Source: Nitrosospira multiformis (lineage in GTDB: Bacteria; Pseudomonadota; Gammaproteobacteria; Burkholderiales; Nitrosomonadaceae). Taken from it: a DNA stretch of 64,000 nucleotides. Location of the stretch: assembly GCF_900103165.1 (NCBI RefSeq), contig NZ_FNKY01000001.1, forward strand, positions 2,914,001 to 2,978,000. Direction: 5' to 3'. The translations under genes were made by a program, and so were the position numbers. Below are positions 28,893-37,950 of this stretch, in pieces (within the stretch, counting starts at the first letter, position 1; every line of letters begins with the position of its first letter). The notes below the pieces were generated by a model that worked only from the letters and a program-made list of their open reading frames with translations, made no database searches and had not been told where the DNA came from.

Positions 28893-31088
28893 ATGAACAA
28901 GCGAAAAATTCTCGTTACTTCCGCCCTGCCCTACGCTAACGGCAGCATCCATCTCGGCCATCTGGTGGAATACATTCAGACCGACATCTGGGTGCGTTTC
29001 CAGAAAATGCAAGGGCATGAGGTGCATTATGTGTGTGCCGATGATACGCACGGCACACCGATCATGCTTCGCGCCGAGCAGGAAGGTATTACGCCCAAAC
29101 AATTGATAGATCGTGTGTGGCACGAGCATAAAACTGATTTCGATAACTTCCATGTCGGTTTCGACAACTACTACACTACAGATTCGCCCGAGAACCGGGA
29201 GTTTTGCGAAGATATCTACCGTCAGCTCGAAGTTAAGGGCTTGATCACCCAACGCTCGGTCGAGCAGTTTTATGATCCTGTCAAGCAGATGTTCTTGCCC
29301 GATCGCTATATCAAGGGCGAATGCCCGAATTGCCATGCCAAAGACCAATATGGGGACTCCTGCGAAGCTTGCGGTGCGACGTATTCACCAACCAATCTGA
29401 TCGACCCGTACTCCGCTGTTTCCGGCGCAATCCCGGAACGCAAATCCTCAAAACATTATTTCTTCAAGCTTTCCGATCCGCGCTGCAAGGCTTTCCTTGA
29501 GAAATGGGTTTTTGAATCATTTGAAGGCCAATCTGGCATCACGCCAGAAGTAAAACGACGGCTTCAACCGGAGGCTGCCAATAAAATGAATGAGTGGCTT
29601 TCGGGCGGACTGGTTGATTGGGACATTTCCCGCGATGCCCCCTATTTTGGCTTTCCGATTCCCGGCACAAATGGCAAGAAATTCTTCTATGTCTGGCTGG
29701 ACGCTCCCGTGGGCTATTTTGGCAGTTTCAGGAATTACTTCAAACAGAAGCAGCGATCTCAGGCAGAAATTGACGAGTTTCTGAGACCCGGCGGCAATAC
29801 CGAAATGATGCACTTCATCGGGAAAGACATTCTCTATTTTCACGCCCTGTTTTGGCCAGCGATGCTGGAATTCTCCGGCTACCGCACCCCAACCCAAATT
29901 TACGCCCACGGATTCCTTACCATCAATGGACAGAAGATGTCCAAATCCCGCGGGACGTTCATTACCGCAGAAAGCTATTTAGCCCAGGGTTTGAAACCGG
30001 AATGGCTGCGCTACTACTATGCTGCAAAACTCAATGACAGCATGGAAGATATTGACCTCAATTTCGATGATTTCATTGCGCGAGTTAACAGCGATCTGGT
30101 AGGAAAATACATCAATATAGCCAGCAGGTGCTCAGGTTTTATTACCAAGAAATTTGCCGGCAAGCTTACCGACACTATGTCAGAGGCCAACAGAAAATGG
30201 TTCAATCAGTTTCTTTTCTGCGAATTGGGTGAAGGGGATACCTTTCTCAGTCGCCACGTCTCAATCGCATACTTTTATGATCGCAGGGAATACGGCAAGG
30301 CGATAAGGGAAATGATGCTTGCGGCGGACGTCGCCAACCAATACGTAGACCGGATGAAGCCATGGGAATTGGCAAAAAGCAGCGAACATGACCTCGAATT
30401 GCGGGAGGTGTGCAGTGTGGCGTTGAATATGTTCCGAATTTTGACTATTTATCTAAAACCGGTACTGCCAGAACTTGCCATGGAAGCCGAACGATTTCTT
30501 GGGGTAAGCCCCTTTATCTGGAACGATGCCAACTCACAAAATAGATTATTACCTGACGGTCATCAGATTAACGAGTATAAGCATCTTATGAGCCGCATCG
30601 ATCCCAAACAGATCGAGGCGTTGATCAAAGTCAATCAAGAAAGCCTGCAACCGTCAAAAACCAAACAACAAGTGCAAACCATGGATAAAAATTCCTCGAA
30701 CTCTTCCTCCTCGCCATCCTCGCCATCCTCGGGCAGGGAGAACGTAAAAGATGCCGTGCCGGCAACTATCACGATTGACGATTTCACCAGGATTGATCTC
30801 AGAGTGGCAAAAATCATTGATGCCGAGCATATTGAAGGCGCAGATAAATTGCTGAAGCTCACCCTGGATGTAGGGATAGGGCAACGCACGGTTTTCGCCG
30901 GTATAAAATCGGCCTACGATCCGGCGCAGCTCAAAGGCCGCCTGACCATTATGGTAGCCAATCTTACGCCACGCAAAATGAAATTCGGCCTCTCGGAGGG
31001 AATGGTGCTGGCTGCCGGGGGTGAGGACGGCGGACCTTACCTGCTCGCCCCGGATGAGGGAGCGCAACCGGGAATGAAGGTTAAATAG
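28893..31088 (+). CDS. metG: Methionyl-tRNA synthetase
   Basis: This class I synthetase charges tRNA-Met. HIGH-type motif [12 protein letters not shown], zinc-binding [19 protein letters not shown] (about residue 140), DAPVGYFG, and KMSKSRGTF near residue 335. The C-terminus carries a fused tRNA-binding (Arc1p/Trbp111-like) domain, [28 protein letters not shown], joined by a Ser/Pro/Asn-rich linker ([15 protein letters not shown]). I start at the ATG at 28893 ([17 protein letters not shown]), 731 residues; an ATG nine codons upstream is less likely. It is divergent from apbC. Confidence 0.98.
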   Translation: MNKRKILVTSALPYANGSIHLGHLVEYIQTDIWVRFQKMQGHEVHYVCADDTHGTPIMLRAEQEGITPKQLIDRVWHEHKTDFDNFHVGFDNYYTTDSPENREFCEDIYRQLEVKGLITQRSVEQFYDPVKQMFLPDRYIKGECPNCHAKDQYGDSCEACGATYSPTNLIDPYSAVSGAIPERKSSKHYFFKLSDPRCKAFLEKWVFESFEGQSGITPEVKRRLQPEAANKMNEWLSGGLVDWDISRDAPYFGFPIPGTNGKKFFYVWLDAPVGYFGSFRNYFKQKQRSQAEIDEFLRPGGNTEMMHFIGKDILYFHALFWPAMLEFSGYRTPTQIYAHGFLTINGQKMSKSRGTFITAESYLAQGLKPEWLRYYYAAKLNDSMEDIDLNFDDFIARVNSDLVGKYINIASRCSGFITKKFAGKLTDTMSEANRKWFNQFLFCELGEGDTFLSRHVSIAYFYDRREYGKAIREMMLAADVANQYVDRMKPWELAKSSEHDLELREVCSVALNMFRILTIYLKPVLPELAMEAERFLGVSPFIWNDANSQNRLLPDGHQINEYKHLMSRIDPKQIEALIKVNQESLQPSKTKQQVQTMDKNSSNSSSSPSSPSSGRENVKDAVPATITIDDFTRIDLRVAKIIDAEHIEGADKLLKLTLDVGIGQRTVFAGIKSAYDPAQLKGRLTIMVANLTPRKMKFGLSEGMVLAAGGEDGGPYLLAPDEGAQPGMKVK

Positions 31089-31126
31089 ACGATCTTCGCG
31101 CAGCCACACTCATATAGAGCGCGCTC

Positions 31127-31161
31127 AATGTCCACAAGAATGTCCACAAGAATGTCCACAG
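31127..31161. repeat. Three tandem copies of a 12-bp unit
   Basis: AATGTCCACAAG is repeated at 31127, 31139 and 31151 (the last copy has one base missing). It lies between metG and the RIO kinase gene. It may be a slippage-generated repeat, or a site array before the kinase gene; nothing more can be said. Confidence 0.7.
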
Positions 31162-31250
31162 AATACGGAACCGCTACTGTTGCATCATCCCCGTTTGACG
31201 AGGATAAATGAACGATTGGCGCCAGATTTTGTGCGCTCGCAAGGACATCC

Positions 31251-32114
31251 ATGAAAATTCCGAAAAGAATTGAACCGCTCGTCGAGGAGGGCCTGGTCGA
31301 TGAAGTCATCTGCCAGCTCATGAGCGGCAAGGAAGCCATGGTCTACGTGGTTCGCTGCGGAGAAGCAATTTGTTGCGCCAAGGTATACAAAGAAGCTAAC
31401 GCGCGCAGCTTCCGCCAGAGTGTCGATTACACCGAAGGCCGCAGAGTGAAGAACAGCCGCCGCGCCCGCGCTATGGAGAAGGGCACCCGTTATGGGCGCA
31501 AGGCGCAGGAAGATGCCTGGCGAAGCGTGGAAGTGGATTCCTTGTGCCGTCTTGCCGCCGCTGGCGTATGTGTGCCGCGGCCCTATAATTTCTTCGAAGG
31601 CGTGCTGCTGATGGAACTGGTGACCGGCGCCAATGGCGAGGCCGCCCCCCGGCTCAATGATCTGGCGCTCACGGCGGAACAGGCGCGCACGCACCACCTC
31701 ACCCTTATCAGGCAGGTGGTGCGCATGCTTTGCGCCGGTATCGTTCACGGCGATTTGTCTGAATACAATGTGCTTGCCGGCAGCGACGGACTTGTCATTA
31801 TCGACCTGCCTCAGGCCATTGACGCGGCGGCCAACAACAACGCCCGCGGTATGCTGGTACGCGACATGGATAACCTCGCCGCCTACTTTGGCCGCTTTGC
31901 TCCCGAATTGCTCACGACTGACTATGGCAGGGAAATATGGTCGTTCTACCAGAGCGGGAGATTGCTTCCGGAGACGAAGCTGACCGGCTATTTTGAGCGT
32001 GACGAGAGACCGGCTGATGTAAGCAGCGTCATGCGGGAAGTGGACGCCGCACTCAAAGAAGAAGCGGAACGGCAACGATACAAGCAGGAAATGGCAAGCA
32101 GGATACCCTCCTGA
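31251..32114 (+). CDS. RIO-type protein kinase
   Basis: The 287-residue protein has the RIO catalytic loop IVHGDLSEYNVL (Asp base and Asn), the metal-binding IIDLPQAID, and an N-terminal ATP-binding region with SGKEAMVYVVRCGEAICCAKVYKE (conserved Lys). RIO kinases are atypical Ser kinases first known for eukaryotic ribosome biogenesis; the bacterial members are less studied and may phosphorylate or act as ATPases. The DFG motif of ordinary kinases is absent, as expected. It is monocistronic, downstream of metG. Confidence 0.9.
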   Translation: MKIPKRIEPLVEEGLVDEVICQLMSGKEAMVYVVRCGEAICCAKVYKEANARSFRQSVDYTEGRRVKNSRRARAMEKGTRYGRKAQEDAWRSVEVDSLCRLAAAGVCVPRPYNFFEGVLLMELVTGANGEAAPRLNDLALTAEQARTHHLTLIRQVVRMLCAGIVHGDLSEYNVLAGSDGLVIIDLPQAIDAAANNNARGMLVRDMDNLAAYFGRFAPELLTTDYGREIWSFYQSGRLLPETKLTGYFERDERPADVSSVMREVDAALKEEAERQRYKQEMASRIPS

Positions 32115-32286
32115 TTTGAGCTCACCCAAATAGCAAATCGTGAAGAATCAGCGATTCATTTGTCACCAAAGGGTATCAGTATATGGGTAACGAGGCCGCC
32201 CATACTACAAACCGCCATTGAAGCGATCTGTCTCTGATAATCGCCGATCGGCTCCACGCGTCTGATACGTGTCAGGTTGCCTGACG

Positions 32287-32655
32287 TTACCTGACCGCGG
32301 GGAATAGCTGAGTACCGGGGTAATACTCCTGACTCCAGGAAATCATGGCCGCCAGCACCGGCGCCAAACTTTCACCTTTCTGTGTAAGAAAGTACTCATA
32401 GCGTGCAGGCTTCTGCTGATAGGCCTGTCGGCTAATGACACCCGCGGCTTCCAATTTCTTCAAGCGATCTGCAAGGATATTTGAAGCGATTTTCTCCGGT
32501 GAGGATATCAATTCCAAGTAGCGGCGTTTGCCCAGAACCAGATCCCGAATAATCAGCAACGTCCATTTATCGCCAAAAATATCCAATGCATTCGTGAGCG
32601 GACAGCACGACCTCTCGAAAGCAAATTCTCCTTCCATCGTCTTATCGTCATTCAT
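32287..32655 (-). CDS. HxlR-family winged-helix regulator
   Basis: The 122-residue protein has FERSCCPLTNALDIFGDKWTLLIIRDLVLGKRRYLELISSPEKIASNILADRLKKLEAAGVI, the MarR-like HxlR signature (conserved Cys and the DKWT...L helix). HxlR proteins are often redox- or aldehyde-sensing repressors that act on a divergent gene. A block of sequence 44 bases upstream of its ATG (32699-32733) recurs upstream of the GST gene at 36913-36947, so that gene is a likely co-target. No clear divergent gene sits opposite, because a palindromic element (32781-33051) now separates it from gshA. Confidence 0.92.
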   Translation of the reverse strand: MNDDKTMEGEFAFERSCCPLTNALDIFGDKWTLLIIRDLVLGKRRYLELISSPEKIASNILADRLKKLEAAGVISRQAYQQKPARYEYFLTQKGESLAPVLAAMISWSQEYYPGTQLFPAVR

Positions 32656-32698
32656 AACTTGCCTGCACTAAAAATTACCGAGTTGATAATATAGTATG

Positions 32699-32733
32699 GT
32701 TACTTGCATTTTGCAATATATTAAGCTAAGCTT
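32699..32733. promoter_or_regulatory. Candidate HxlR operator, copy 1
   Basis: GTTACTTGCATTTTGCAAT (32699-32717) is identical to 36913-36931 upstream of the GST gene. The following 16 bases match at 12 positions, so 31 of 35 agree. It contains the dyad TTGCA-TTT-TGCAA. It lies 44 bases from the hxlR start codon, where an autoregulatory operator would be expected. Confidence 0.6.
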
Positions 32734-32780
32734 CACTCACTTGCTTATTGAAAGCTATAAAGTCAGATATGACTGGCAAA

Positions 32781-33051
32781 CTAGGGCCTGTTAACACTTA
32801 TTTCGCACCCGCGTTGCTACACAAAAAACGCGGAGGCAAGGCGCGAAGCTTGGCCATAGTAGGCCTATGGCCAAGCTTCGTAACGCGGCATCCGCGTTTT
32901 TTGTGTAGCAACCCGAAGGGACGGGACGGATTTCATCCAGCCCTTCGTTACTCGCCGCTTACGGAGGCCTGCTCCGCCGCGCGGCTCATGCCTCGTGCTG
33001 GATGAAATCCGTCGCTGTCGCGGGTGCAAAATAAGTGTTAACAGGCCCTAG
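32781..33051. repeat. 271-bp palindromic element (MITE-like)
   Basis: The ends CTAGGGCCTGTTAACACTTA (32781 on) and the complementary 33019-33051 form a 33-bp terminal inverted repeat with one mismatch. Inside are three further palindromes: GTTGCTACACAAAAAACGCGG with its mirror (32813-32833 and 32892-32912), CGAAGCTTGGCCATAG with CTATGGCCAAGCTTCG (32844-32880), and GACGGATTTCATCCAGC with its mirror (32936 to about 33014). It has no gene. The left flank is the hxlR-side promoter region and the right flank the gshA leader. A transposon-like or hairpin-driven spread is inferred. Confidence 0.75.
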
Positions 33052-33147
33052 CCATGAAGATTTTTATTATGTTGAAACTCCATCAGCTCAGCCGGTTCGA
33101 GCGTACAGGGAGTATTCCCAATTATCAGCGGATATCGGAGTAAAGAA

Positions 33148-34803
33148 ATGTCAAACAAATTAGCTTATAAGTGGCGTAAAGCATCCATCGACGCATCCCT
33201 CCGGTCGGTATTAGTGGGTGGTCTGAAAGGGATCGAGAAGGAAAGCCTGCGCATCACCCGCGCCGGATCCCTCTCGCAGCTGCCTCATCCGCGTCAGCTC
33301 GGGGCTGCATTGACGCATCCGCATATCACCACGGATTATTCCGAGGCGCTATTGGAATTGATCACGCCGGCATTGGCGGATGCAAGCCAGATGCTGGGGT
33401 TTCTGACGGATTTGCATCAATACGTCTGCGCGCACATCGGTGATGAATTGTTGCTGGCAGCCAGCATGCCGATCGGCGATTTGCGGGACCCGGTCATTCC
33501 CATTGCCGAGTATGGTACCTCCAATGTGGGGAGGATGAAGCATATCTACCGGCGGGGGTTGAGCTACCGCTACGGCCGTTGCATGCAGGTCATCGCCGGT
33601 ATCCATTTCAACTATTCGCTGCCCGAGCCATTCTGGCCGCAATATCAGCATTTCATGAAGCATTCCGGCGATCTGCAATCGTTCACGACGCAGGCGTATA
33701 TGGGAATGATCAGGAACTTGCAGCGTTATGGCTGGCTGATCCTGTATTTGTTCGGTTCGTCCCCGGCGGTCGGCAAGAGCTTCATCGATAGCCGTCAGTC
33801 TGCGCATGCCCGCACTTTGGAGAAGTTCGATGAGACTTCTTATTACAAGCCTTACGCGACTTCTTTGAGGATGAGCGAGATCGGCTATTTGAATCCGGTT
33901 CAATCGATGTTTCATATTTCCTTTAACAGTATGGAGGAGTACATCCGTGACTTGCGCCGGGCGACTACGATCCCTTATCTCGGCTACGAGCGGATCGGGG
34001 CAAAGGTGGGCGGCCAGTACCGGCAGTTGAATACCCATTTCCTGCAAATCGAGAACGAGTATTACACTTCGGTGCGGCCGAAGCAGCCGACGCGACCCAA
34101 TGAGCGGCCGCTGCAGGCGCTGGGAAGCCGGGGGATTCAGTATATTGAGATACGCGCGGTGGATGTCGATCTGTTTGAGCCTGCGGGTATTTCGATCGAG
34201 ACCATGCGCTTTCTCGAGGCATTGAGTCTTTTCTGTTTATTCCAGTCCAATGCGGGGCATGACTTGAGGCAGCATGAGGAGATTAGCGGGAATGCGTTGG
34301 CGGTGGCCAACCGGGGCAGGGATCCGGAGCTGAAGCTGTTGGACCATGGGCGGGAGATTCCGCTGCGGCAATGGGCGCTGAGGCTGTGCGGGCAAATGCA
34401 GGAGATCTGTGAGATCCTGGATTATGGCGATCGCGATAAACCCTACACCCAGGCGTTGAGCAAACAGGTCGAAGTGATCCATCACCCCGAGTTGACCGCT
34501 TCGGCCAGGATGCTGTCGGCCATGCGGACGCAAAAGATGTCGATTACCGAGCTGGTGTTGCAGAAATCCCATGAATACACCCGCGACTTCAGGCAGTGTA
34601 CATTGGATGCTTCGGTGAAGAGGCGCTTTGATCTCGAGGTCGAAACATCGCTGGCGCAGCAGCAACAGCTGGATGCCACGCATGAGATTCCTTTCGATCA
34701 CTACCTGAGCAACTATTTCCAGGATGCCGCCGCCAGCAGCATGCTTTCGCAGAATCTACCTCAAAATATACCGGATCCCATGATCGAAACTGCTGCTCGA
34801 TGA
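33148..34803 (+). CDS. gshA: Glutamate-cysteine ligase, E. coli type
   Basis: GshA joins L-Glu and L-Cys to gamma-glutamylcysteine, the first step of glutathione synthesis. The 551-residue protein has the GCS core with GIEKESLRITRAG, TTDYSEALLELITPAL, GIHFNYSLP, YRQLNTHFLQIENEYYTSVRPK and RGIQYIEIRAVDVDLFEPAGIS, the monomeric gammaproteobacterial-like group, slightly longer than in E. coli. The ATG is preceded by GGAGTAAAG. gshB begins 91 bases after the stop. Confidence 0.97.
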   Translation: MSNKLAYKWRKASIDASLRSVLVGGLKGIEKESLRITRAGSLSQLPHPRQLGAALTHPHITTDYSEALLELITPALADASQMLGFLTDLHQYVCAHIGDELLLAASMPIGDLRDPVIPIAEYGTSNVGRMKHIYRRGLSYRYGRCMQVIAGIHFNYSLPEPFWPQYQHFMKHSGDLQSFTTQAYMGMIRNLQRYGWLILYLFGSSPAVGKSFIDSRQSAHARTLEKFDETSYYKPYATSLRMSEIGYLNPVQSMFHISFNSMEEYIRDLRRATTIPYLGYERIGAKVGGQYRQLNTHFLQIENEYYTSVRPKQPTRPNERPLQALGSRGIQYIEIRAVDVDLFEPAGISIETMRFLEALSLFCLFQSNAGHDLRQHEEISGNALAVANRGRDPELKLLDHGREIPLRQWALRLCGQMQEICEILDYGDRDKPYTQALSKQVEVIHHPELTASARMLSAMRTQKMSITELVLQKSHEYTRDFRQCTLDASVKRRFDLEVETSLAQQQQLDATHEIPFDHYLSNYFQDAAASSMLSQNLPQNIPDPMIETAAR

Positions 34804-34894
34804 GTTGCGTGCACTCATGCAAACAACGCAAGAACCGGGAAGGAACAGACACGCTGCAATCCGTTCCCGGTAACCTGATGATTACTTATACTCA

Positions 34895-35896
34895 ATGAAA
34901 CTTGCCTTCATTCTCGACCAACTGGATTCCATCAAGACTTACAAGGACTCGAGCTTCGCCATGATGCGTGAAGCGGCAGCCCGTGATTATCAGTTGTTTA
35001 CCTTGCAGCAAGGCGACCTGGCATGGAGGGGCGCGCGGACCGTGGGGTTTGCGCGTGCGCTGGAATTAACCGGCAAAGCGGATGACGATGGGCACCGCTG
35101 GTATCAGGCAAAGGAGCCGGAGGAAATCCCGCTGCAGGAATTCGATGCCATTCTGATGCGCAAGGACCCGCCGTTCAACATGGAATATGTCTACACCACT
35201 TACCTGCTGGAATTGGCGGAAAGTCAGGGGGCACGTATCTTCAATAGTCCGCGGGCGATACGCGATCATAACGAAAAACTTGCTATAGCCAAGTTTCCGC
35301 AATTTATCCCGCCTACCCTGGTGACCCGGCAGGAATCTCTGATTCGCAATTTTCTGGCCGAACACCGCGACATTGTGCTCAAGCCACTCGACGGCATGGG
35401 AGGAGCCAGCGTGTTTCGCATTCACAGTGCCGATCACAACATCGGTGTGATCCTGGAAACCCTTACGCACTATGGCACGCGCACAATTATGGTTCAGCGG
35501 TATATTCCCGATATTGCTCAAGGTGACAAACGCATTCTGCTGATCGCCGGGAAACCGGTGCCTTATTCGCTCGCCCGCATTCCCAAGCCGGGCGAAACAC
35601 GCGGCAATCTTAATGCAGGCGGGACCGGTATTGCACAGCCGCTCACCCGGCGTGATCGTGACATCGCTGAAGCGCTGGGTCCCGTACTATATGATGAAGG
35701 CTTGATGCTGGTAGGGCTGGACGTGATTGGTGATTATCTCACCGAAATAAATGTGACCAGTCCAACCGGCATGCAGGAGATCGCCAATCAGACTGACTTC
35801 AACTCCGCGAAAATGATGGTGGATGCGCTCGAAAATTGTGTAGCGGAGCGGCGCACGGTTGTCGCTCCTTCCCCTGAAACAGAGCCTCTCCCATGA
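34895..35896 (+). CDS. gshB: Glutathione synthetase
   Basis: GshB adds glycine to gamma-Glu-Cys. The 333-residue ATP-grasp enzyme shows KLAFILDQLDSIKTYKDSSFAMM, LMRKDPPFNMEYVYTTYLLE, the ATP-grasp strands IVLKPLDGMGGASVFRI (about residue 165), and the C-terminal DVIGDYLTEINVTSPTGMQEI, where Asn and Glu bind Mg. It has the normal family length and forms a two-gene unit with gshA. The nearby GST-like gene would consume the product. Confidence 0.97.
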   Translation: MKLAFILDQLDSIKTYKDSSFAMMREAAARDYQLFTLQQGDLAWRGARTVGFARALELTGKADDDGHRWYQAKEPEEIPLQEFDAILMRKDPPFNMEYVYTTYLLELAESQGARIFNSPRAIRDHNEKLAIAKFPQFIPPTLVTRQESLIRNFLAEHRDIVLKPLDGMGGASVFRIHSADHNIGVILETLTHYGTRTIMVQRYIPDIAQGDKRILLIAGKPVPYSLARIPKPGETRGNLNAGGTGIAQPLTRRDRDIAEALGPVLYDEGLMLVGLDVIGDYLTEINVTSPTGMQEIANQTDFNSAKMMVDALENCVAERRTVVAPSPETEPLP

Positions 35897-35967
35897 CTCC
35901 AGCAATCGAAATCAAGCCGCGAGGAAAGATGTTACATCCTGGCGATCAGCGAATACTCCCAGCTTAA

Positions 35968-36063
35968 ATGGTAATGATGGCATTGCAGCAAGGCCTGGAA
36001 GAAGCGTTCGTGAAGATCATGGGCAGCACCGAAAATCTGGGATTCATAGCGGCATCCGCATGA
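35968..36063 (+). pseudogene. Probable 3' remnant of an ABC-transporter ATPase gene
   Basis: The 31-codon frame contains LQQGLEEAFVKIMGSTENLG, which resembles the C-terminal tail of ABC-2-type ATPases, where L-E-(D/E)-x-F-x-K precedes the end. Its TGA (36061-36063) overlaps the permease ATG at 36060, the coupling expected of an ATPase-permease pair. A stop (TAA 35965-35967) lies just before it, and nothing resembling Walker motifs is between gshB and here. The ATPase body has apparently been deleted. Weak evidence: only about 20 residues. Confidence 0.4.
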
Positions 36064-36815
36064 CCGGATTTGTTACCCTGCTTCATAAGGAACTGCTGCG
36101 ATTCTGGAAGGTGGGGTTCCAGACCGTATTTGCGCCCATATTATCCTCATTGCTTTATCTGCTGATTTTCTCCCATGCACTGTCAGAACATGCACACGCC
36201 TATGCCGGCGTAACCTATACGGTTTTCCTGATTCCCGGCCTGGTGATAATGGCCATGCTGCAAAACGCTTTTGCTAACTCCTCATCGAGCCTGACTCAGT
36301 CGAAGGTCTCAGGCAATCACGTCTTCATGCTGTTATCGCCGCTTTCTTATCAGGAAATATTCACGGCCTATGTGCTGGCGTCGGTGGTTCGGGGTCTGCT
36401 GGTCGGACTAGGTATCTACGTGGTGACACTGGGAGTTTTTGAGGTTCCCCTATACTCGTTTCCATGGGTATTCGTATTTGCCGTGATGGGCACCGCGTTG
36501 CTGGGTGCCTTAGGCATTATTGCGGGGATCTGGGCGGAAAAATTTGAGCAGCTTGCCGCGTTGCAAAACTTCATTATCCTGCCACTTACGTTTTTATCGG
36601 GCGTATTCTATACGACTCGCTCATTGCCTCCATTCTGGCAGGAATTGTCGCACCTGAATCCGTTCTTTTACGTGATTGACGGATTTCGTTATGGCTTTTT
36701 CCGCACCTCCGACGTATCCCCCTATCTAAGCCTCGGGATTCTGGCGGCGTGTTTCCTGGGAATATCGTGGGGAACACTGCATATGCTGAAGAGCGGTTAC
36801 CAAATCCGCCAATAA
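36060..36815 (+). CDS. ABC-2-type transporter permease
   Basis: The 251-residue membrane protein has about six transmembrane segments (APILSSLLYLLIFSHAL, VFLIPGLVIMAMLQNAF, YVLASVVRGLLVGLGIYVVTL, ALLGALGIIAGIWAE, FIILPLTFLSGVFYT, LGILAACFLGISWGTLHML), typical of ABC-2 permeases such as YadH. The start ATG at 36060 is coupled to the remnant ATPase frame. The cognate ATPase is missing from this locus, so it must borrow one or be non-functional. The substrate is unknown. Confidence 0.88.
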   Translation: MTGFVTLLHKELLRFWKVGFQTVFAPILSSLLYLLIFSHALSEHAHAYAGVTYTVFLIPGLVIMAMLQNAFANSSSSLTQSKVSGNHVFMLLSPLSYQEIFTAYVLASVVRGLLVGLGIYVVTLGVFEVPLYSFPWVFVFAVMGTALLGALGIIAGIWAEKFEQLAALQNFIILPLTFLSGVFYTTRSLPPFWQELSHLNPFFYVIDGFRYGFFRTSDVSPYLSLGILAACFLGISWGTLHMLKSGYQIRQ

Positions 36816-36912
36816 CTTTGCTTGTCTGATTCAGGCCGGGTTATCCGCCTATGTCAACCAAGTAAAATATCCTGCTACCGGAGCAGCACTTGATTCCATG
36901 GCGATCACACGA

Positions 36913-36947
36913 GTTACTTGCATTTTGCAATGCATTAGGATAAGCTT
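36913..36947. promoter_or_regulatory. Candidate HxlR operator, copy 2 (before the GST gene)
   Basis: The 19 bases GTTACTTGCATTTTGCAAT are exactly the same as at 32699-32717. The next 16 match at 12 positions, ending in the shared TAAGCTT. It contains the dyad TTGCA-TTT-TGCAA and lies 54 bases before the GST gene's ATG. Confidence 0.6.
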
Positions 36948-37000
36948 TATCACTGGTTAATTGCAAGTTAACGCGGGCATAAATAGTCAGGGAGTTTTTG

Positions 37001-37717
37001 ATGGTGATACTTTATCAGCTGGAACGCACATGGGGCATTCCGAATCTCAGCCATTTCTGCTGCAAGACCGAAACCTATCTGAGAATGGCAGATATTAAAT
37101 ATGCTATTAAAGCAACCCTTCCGTTGTTTGCGCCGAAGCGCAAGCTGCCATATATCGAAGACGGCGATCTCAAATTAGCGGACTCACGTTTCATCATACG
37201 ACACCTCAAAACCAAATATAAGGATCTGGACGCAGGGTTAACCCCGTCAGAGTCGGCACTGTCGCTCGCGATGCAGCGCTTGCTCGAAGAGCATCTGTTT
37301 TGGGCGACAATGTATTCGAGGTGGCAGTATACAGACGCAAATTGGCAAGTGAATAAAAAAGCGATTTTTGGTGTAATGCCTCCTGTCATTCGCGATTTGG
37401 CAGCAGCCTATTATCGCCAAAGGATCCAGCGGCAGATTCTGGGACATGGTACAGGACGGCATAAGGCCGAAGAGATCTTTGAGCTCGGTATGCAGGATAT
37501 TGATGCGTTATCAGCATGCCTTGGGAATAAGAAGTATTTCCTGGGCGATCAACCGACCAGTCTGGATGCCAGTGCCTTCGGATTTTTGATCAACACCCTC
37601 GGCTGTCCGATTGAATCTCCACTCAAGGAACACAGTTTGTCAAAAGACAATCTGAGAAATTATGTTGATCGGATCAAGGCGGAATATTATCCGGAATTGC
37701 GTCAACAGCAGAGTTGA
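37001..37717 (+). CDS. Glutathione S-transferase-like protein (metaxin/Faxc-type)
   Basis: The 238-residue protein has an N-terminal thioredoxin-like domain (VILYQLERTWGIPNLSHFCCKTETYL, KRKLPYIEDGDLKLADSRFIIRHL) and an all-helical C-terminal domain with FLGDQPTSLDASAFGFLINTL. SPF-type substrate recognition and the arrangement fit the GST/metaxin group. The chemistry is not predictable. The ATG at 37001 follows AGGGAG; a TTG one codon earlier is in frame. Control by the HxlR regulator is suggested by the shared 19-base site upstream. Confidence 0.85.
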   Translation: MVILYQLERTWGIPNLSHFCCKTETYLRMADIKYAIKATLPLFAPKRKLPYIEDGDLKLADSRFIIRHLKTKYKDLDAGLTPSESALSLAMQRLLEEHLFWATMYSRWQYTDANWQVNKKAIFGVMPPVIRDLAAAYYRQRIQRQILGHGTGRHKAEEIFELGMQDIDALSACLGNKKYFLGDQPTSLDASAFGFLINTLGCPIESPLKEHSLSKDNLRNYVDRIKAEYYPELRQQQS

Positions 37718-37798
37718 CACGCCGCCCGCAGGGATTCGCGTCATAACTTGCGTCCGGCATCAAAATATCTTCCAACGCAGAGCGTAGATTCACATTTC

Positions 37799-37842
37799 AG
37801 CAGCGCCCCCATTGCTTTCAAGTAATGGGGGCGCTGCTTTTT
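37799..37842 (+). terminator. Intrinsic terminator after the GST gene
   Basis: Strong stem GCAGCGCCCCCATT / AATGGGGGCGCTGC (37799-37838) with a 10-base loop, followed on the plus strand by TTTTTC. The T run coincides with the start of the duplicated segment shared with 45832-45944. Confidence 0.85.
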
Positions 37843-37950
37843 CTAAGGGTTTCCCTTAGCATAAAACCAGGGTTTCCCCAATATACTCCTGGTGTTGACT
37901 AAGTTAGGATGCAGCCACTTTCATTCTATTTGGGTTCATTGCTATCATGA
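37838..37950 (+). repeat. Outer inverted repeat arm, left (promoter region of copy 1)
   Basis: TTTTTCTAAGGGTTT to the gene's ATG (37947), including GGTTTCCCCAATATACTC, GTTGACTAAG and CATTCTATTTGGGTTCATT, recurs inverted at 45832-45944 with few differences and one short indel. A likely promoter (TTGACTAAG region) lies in the arm. The similarity continues into the two genes. Confidence 0.8.

Noticed and set aside
31185..32129. 314-residue minus-strand ORF opposite the RIO kinase
   Set aside because: Shadow of the RIO gene; kinase motifs lie on the plus strand.
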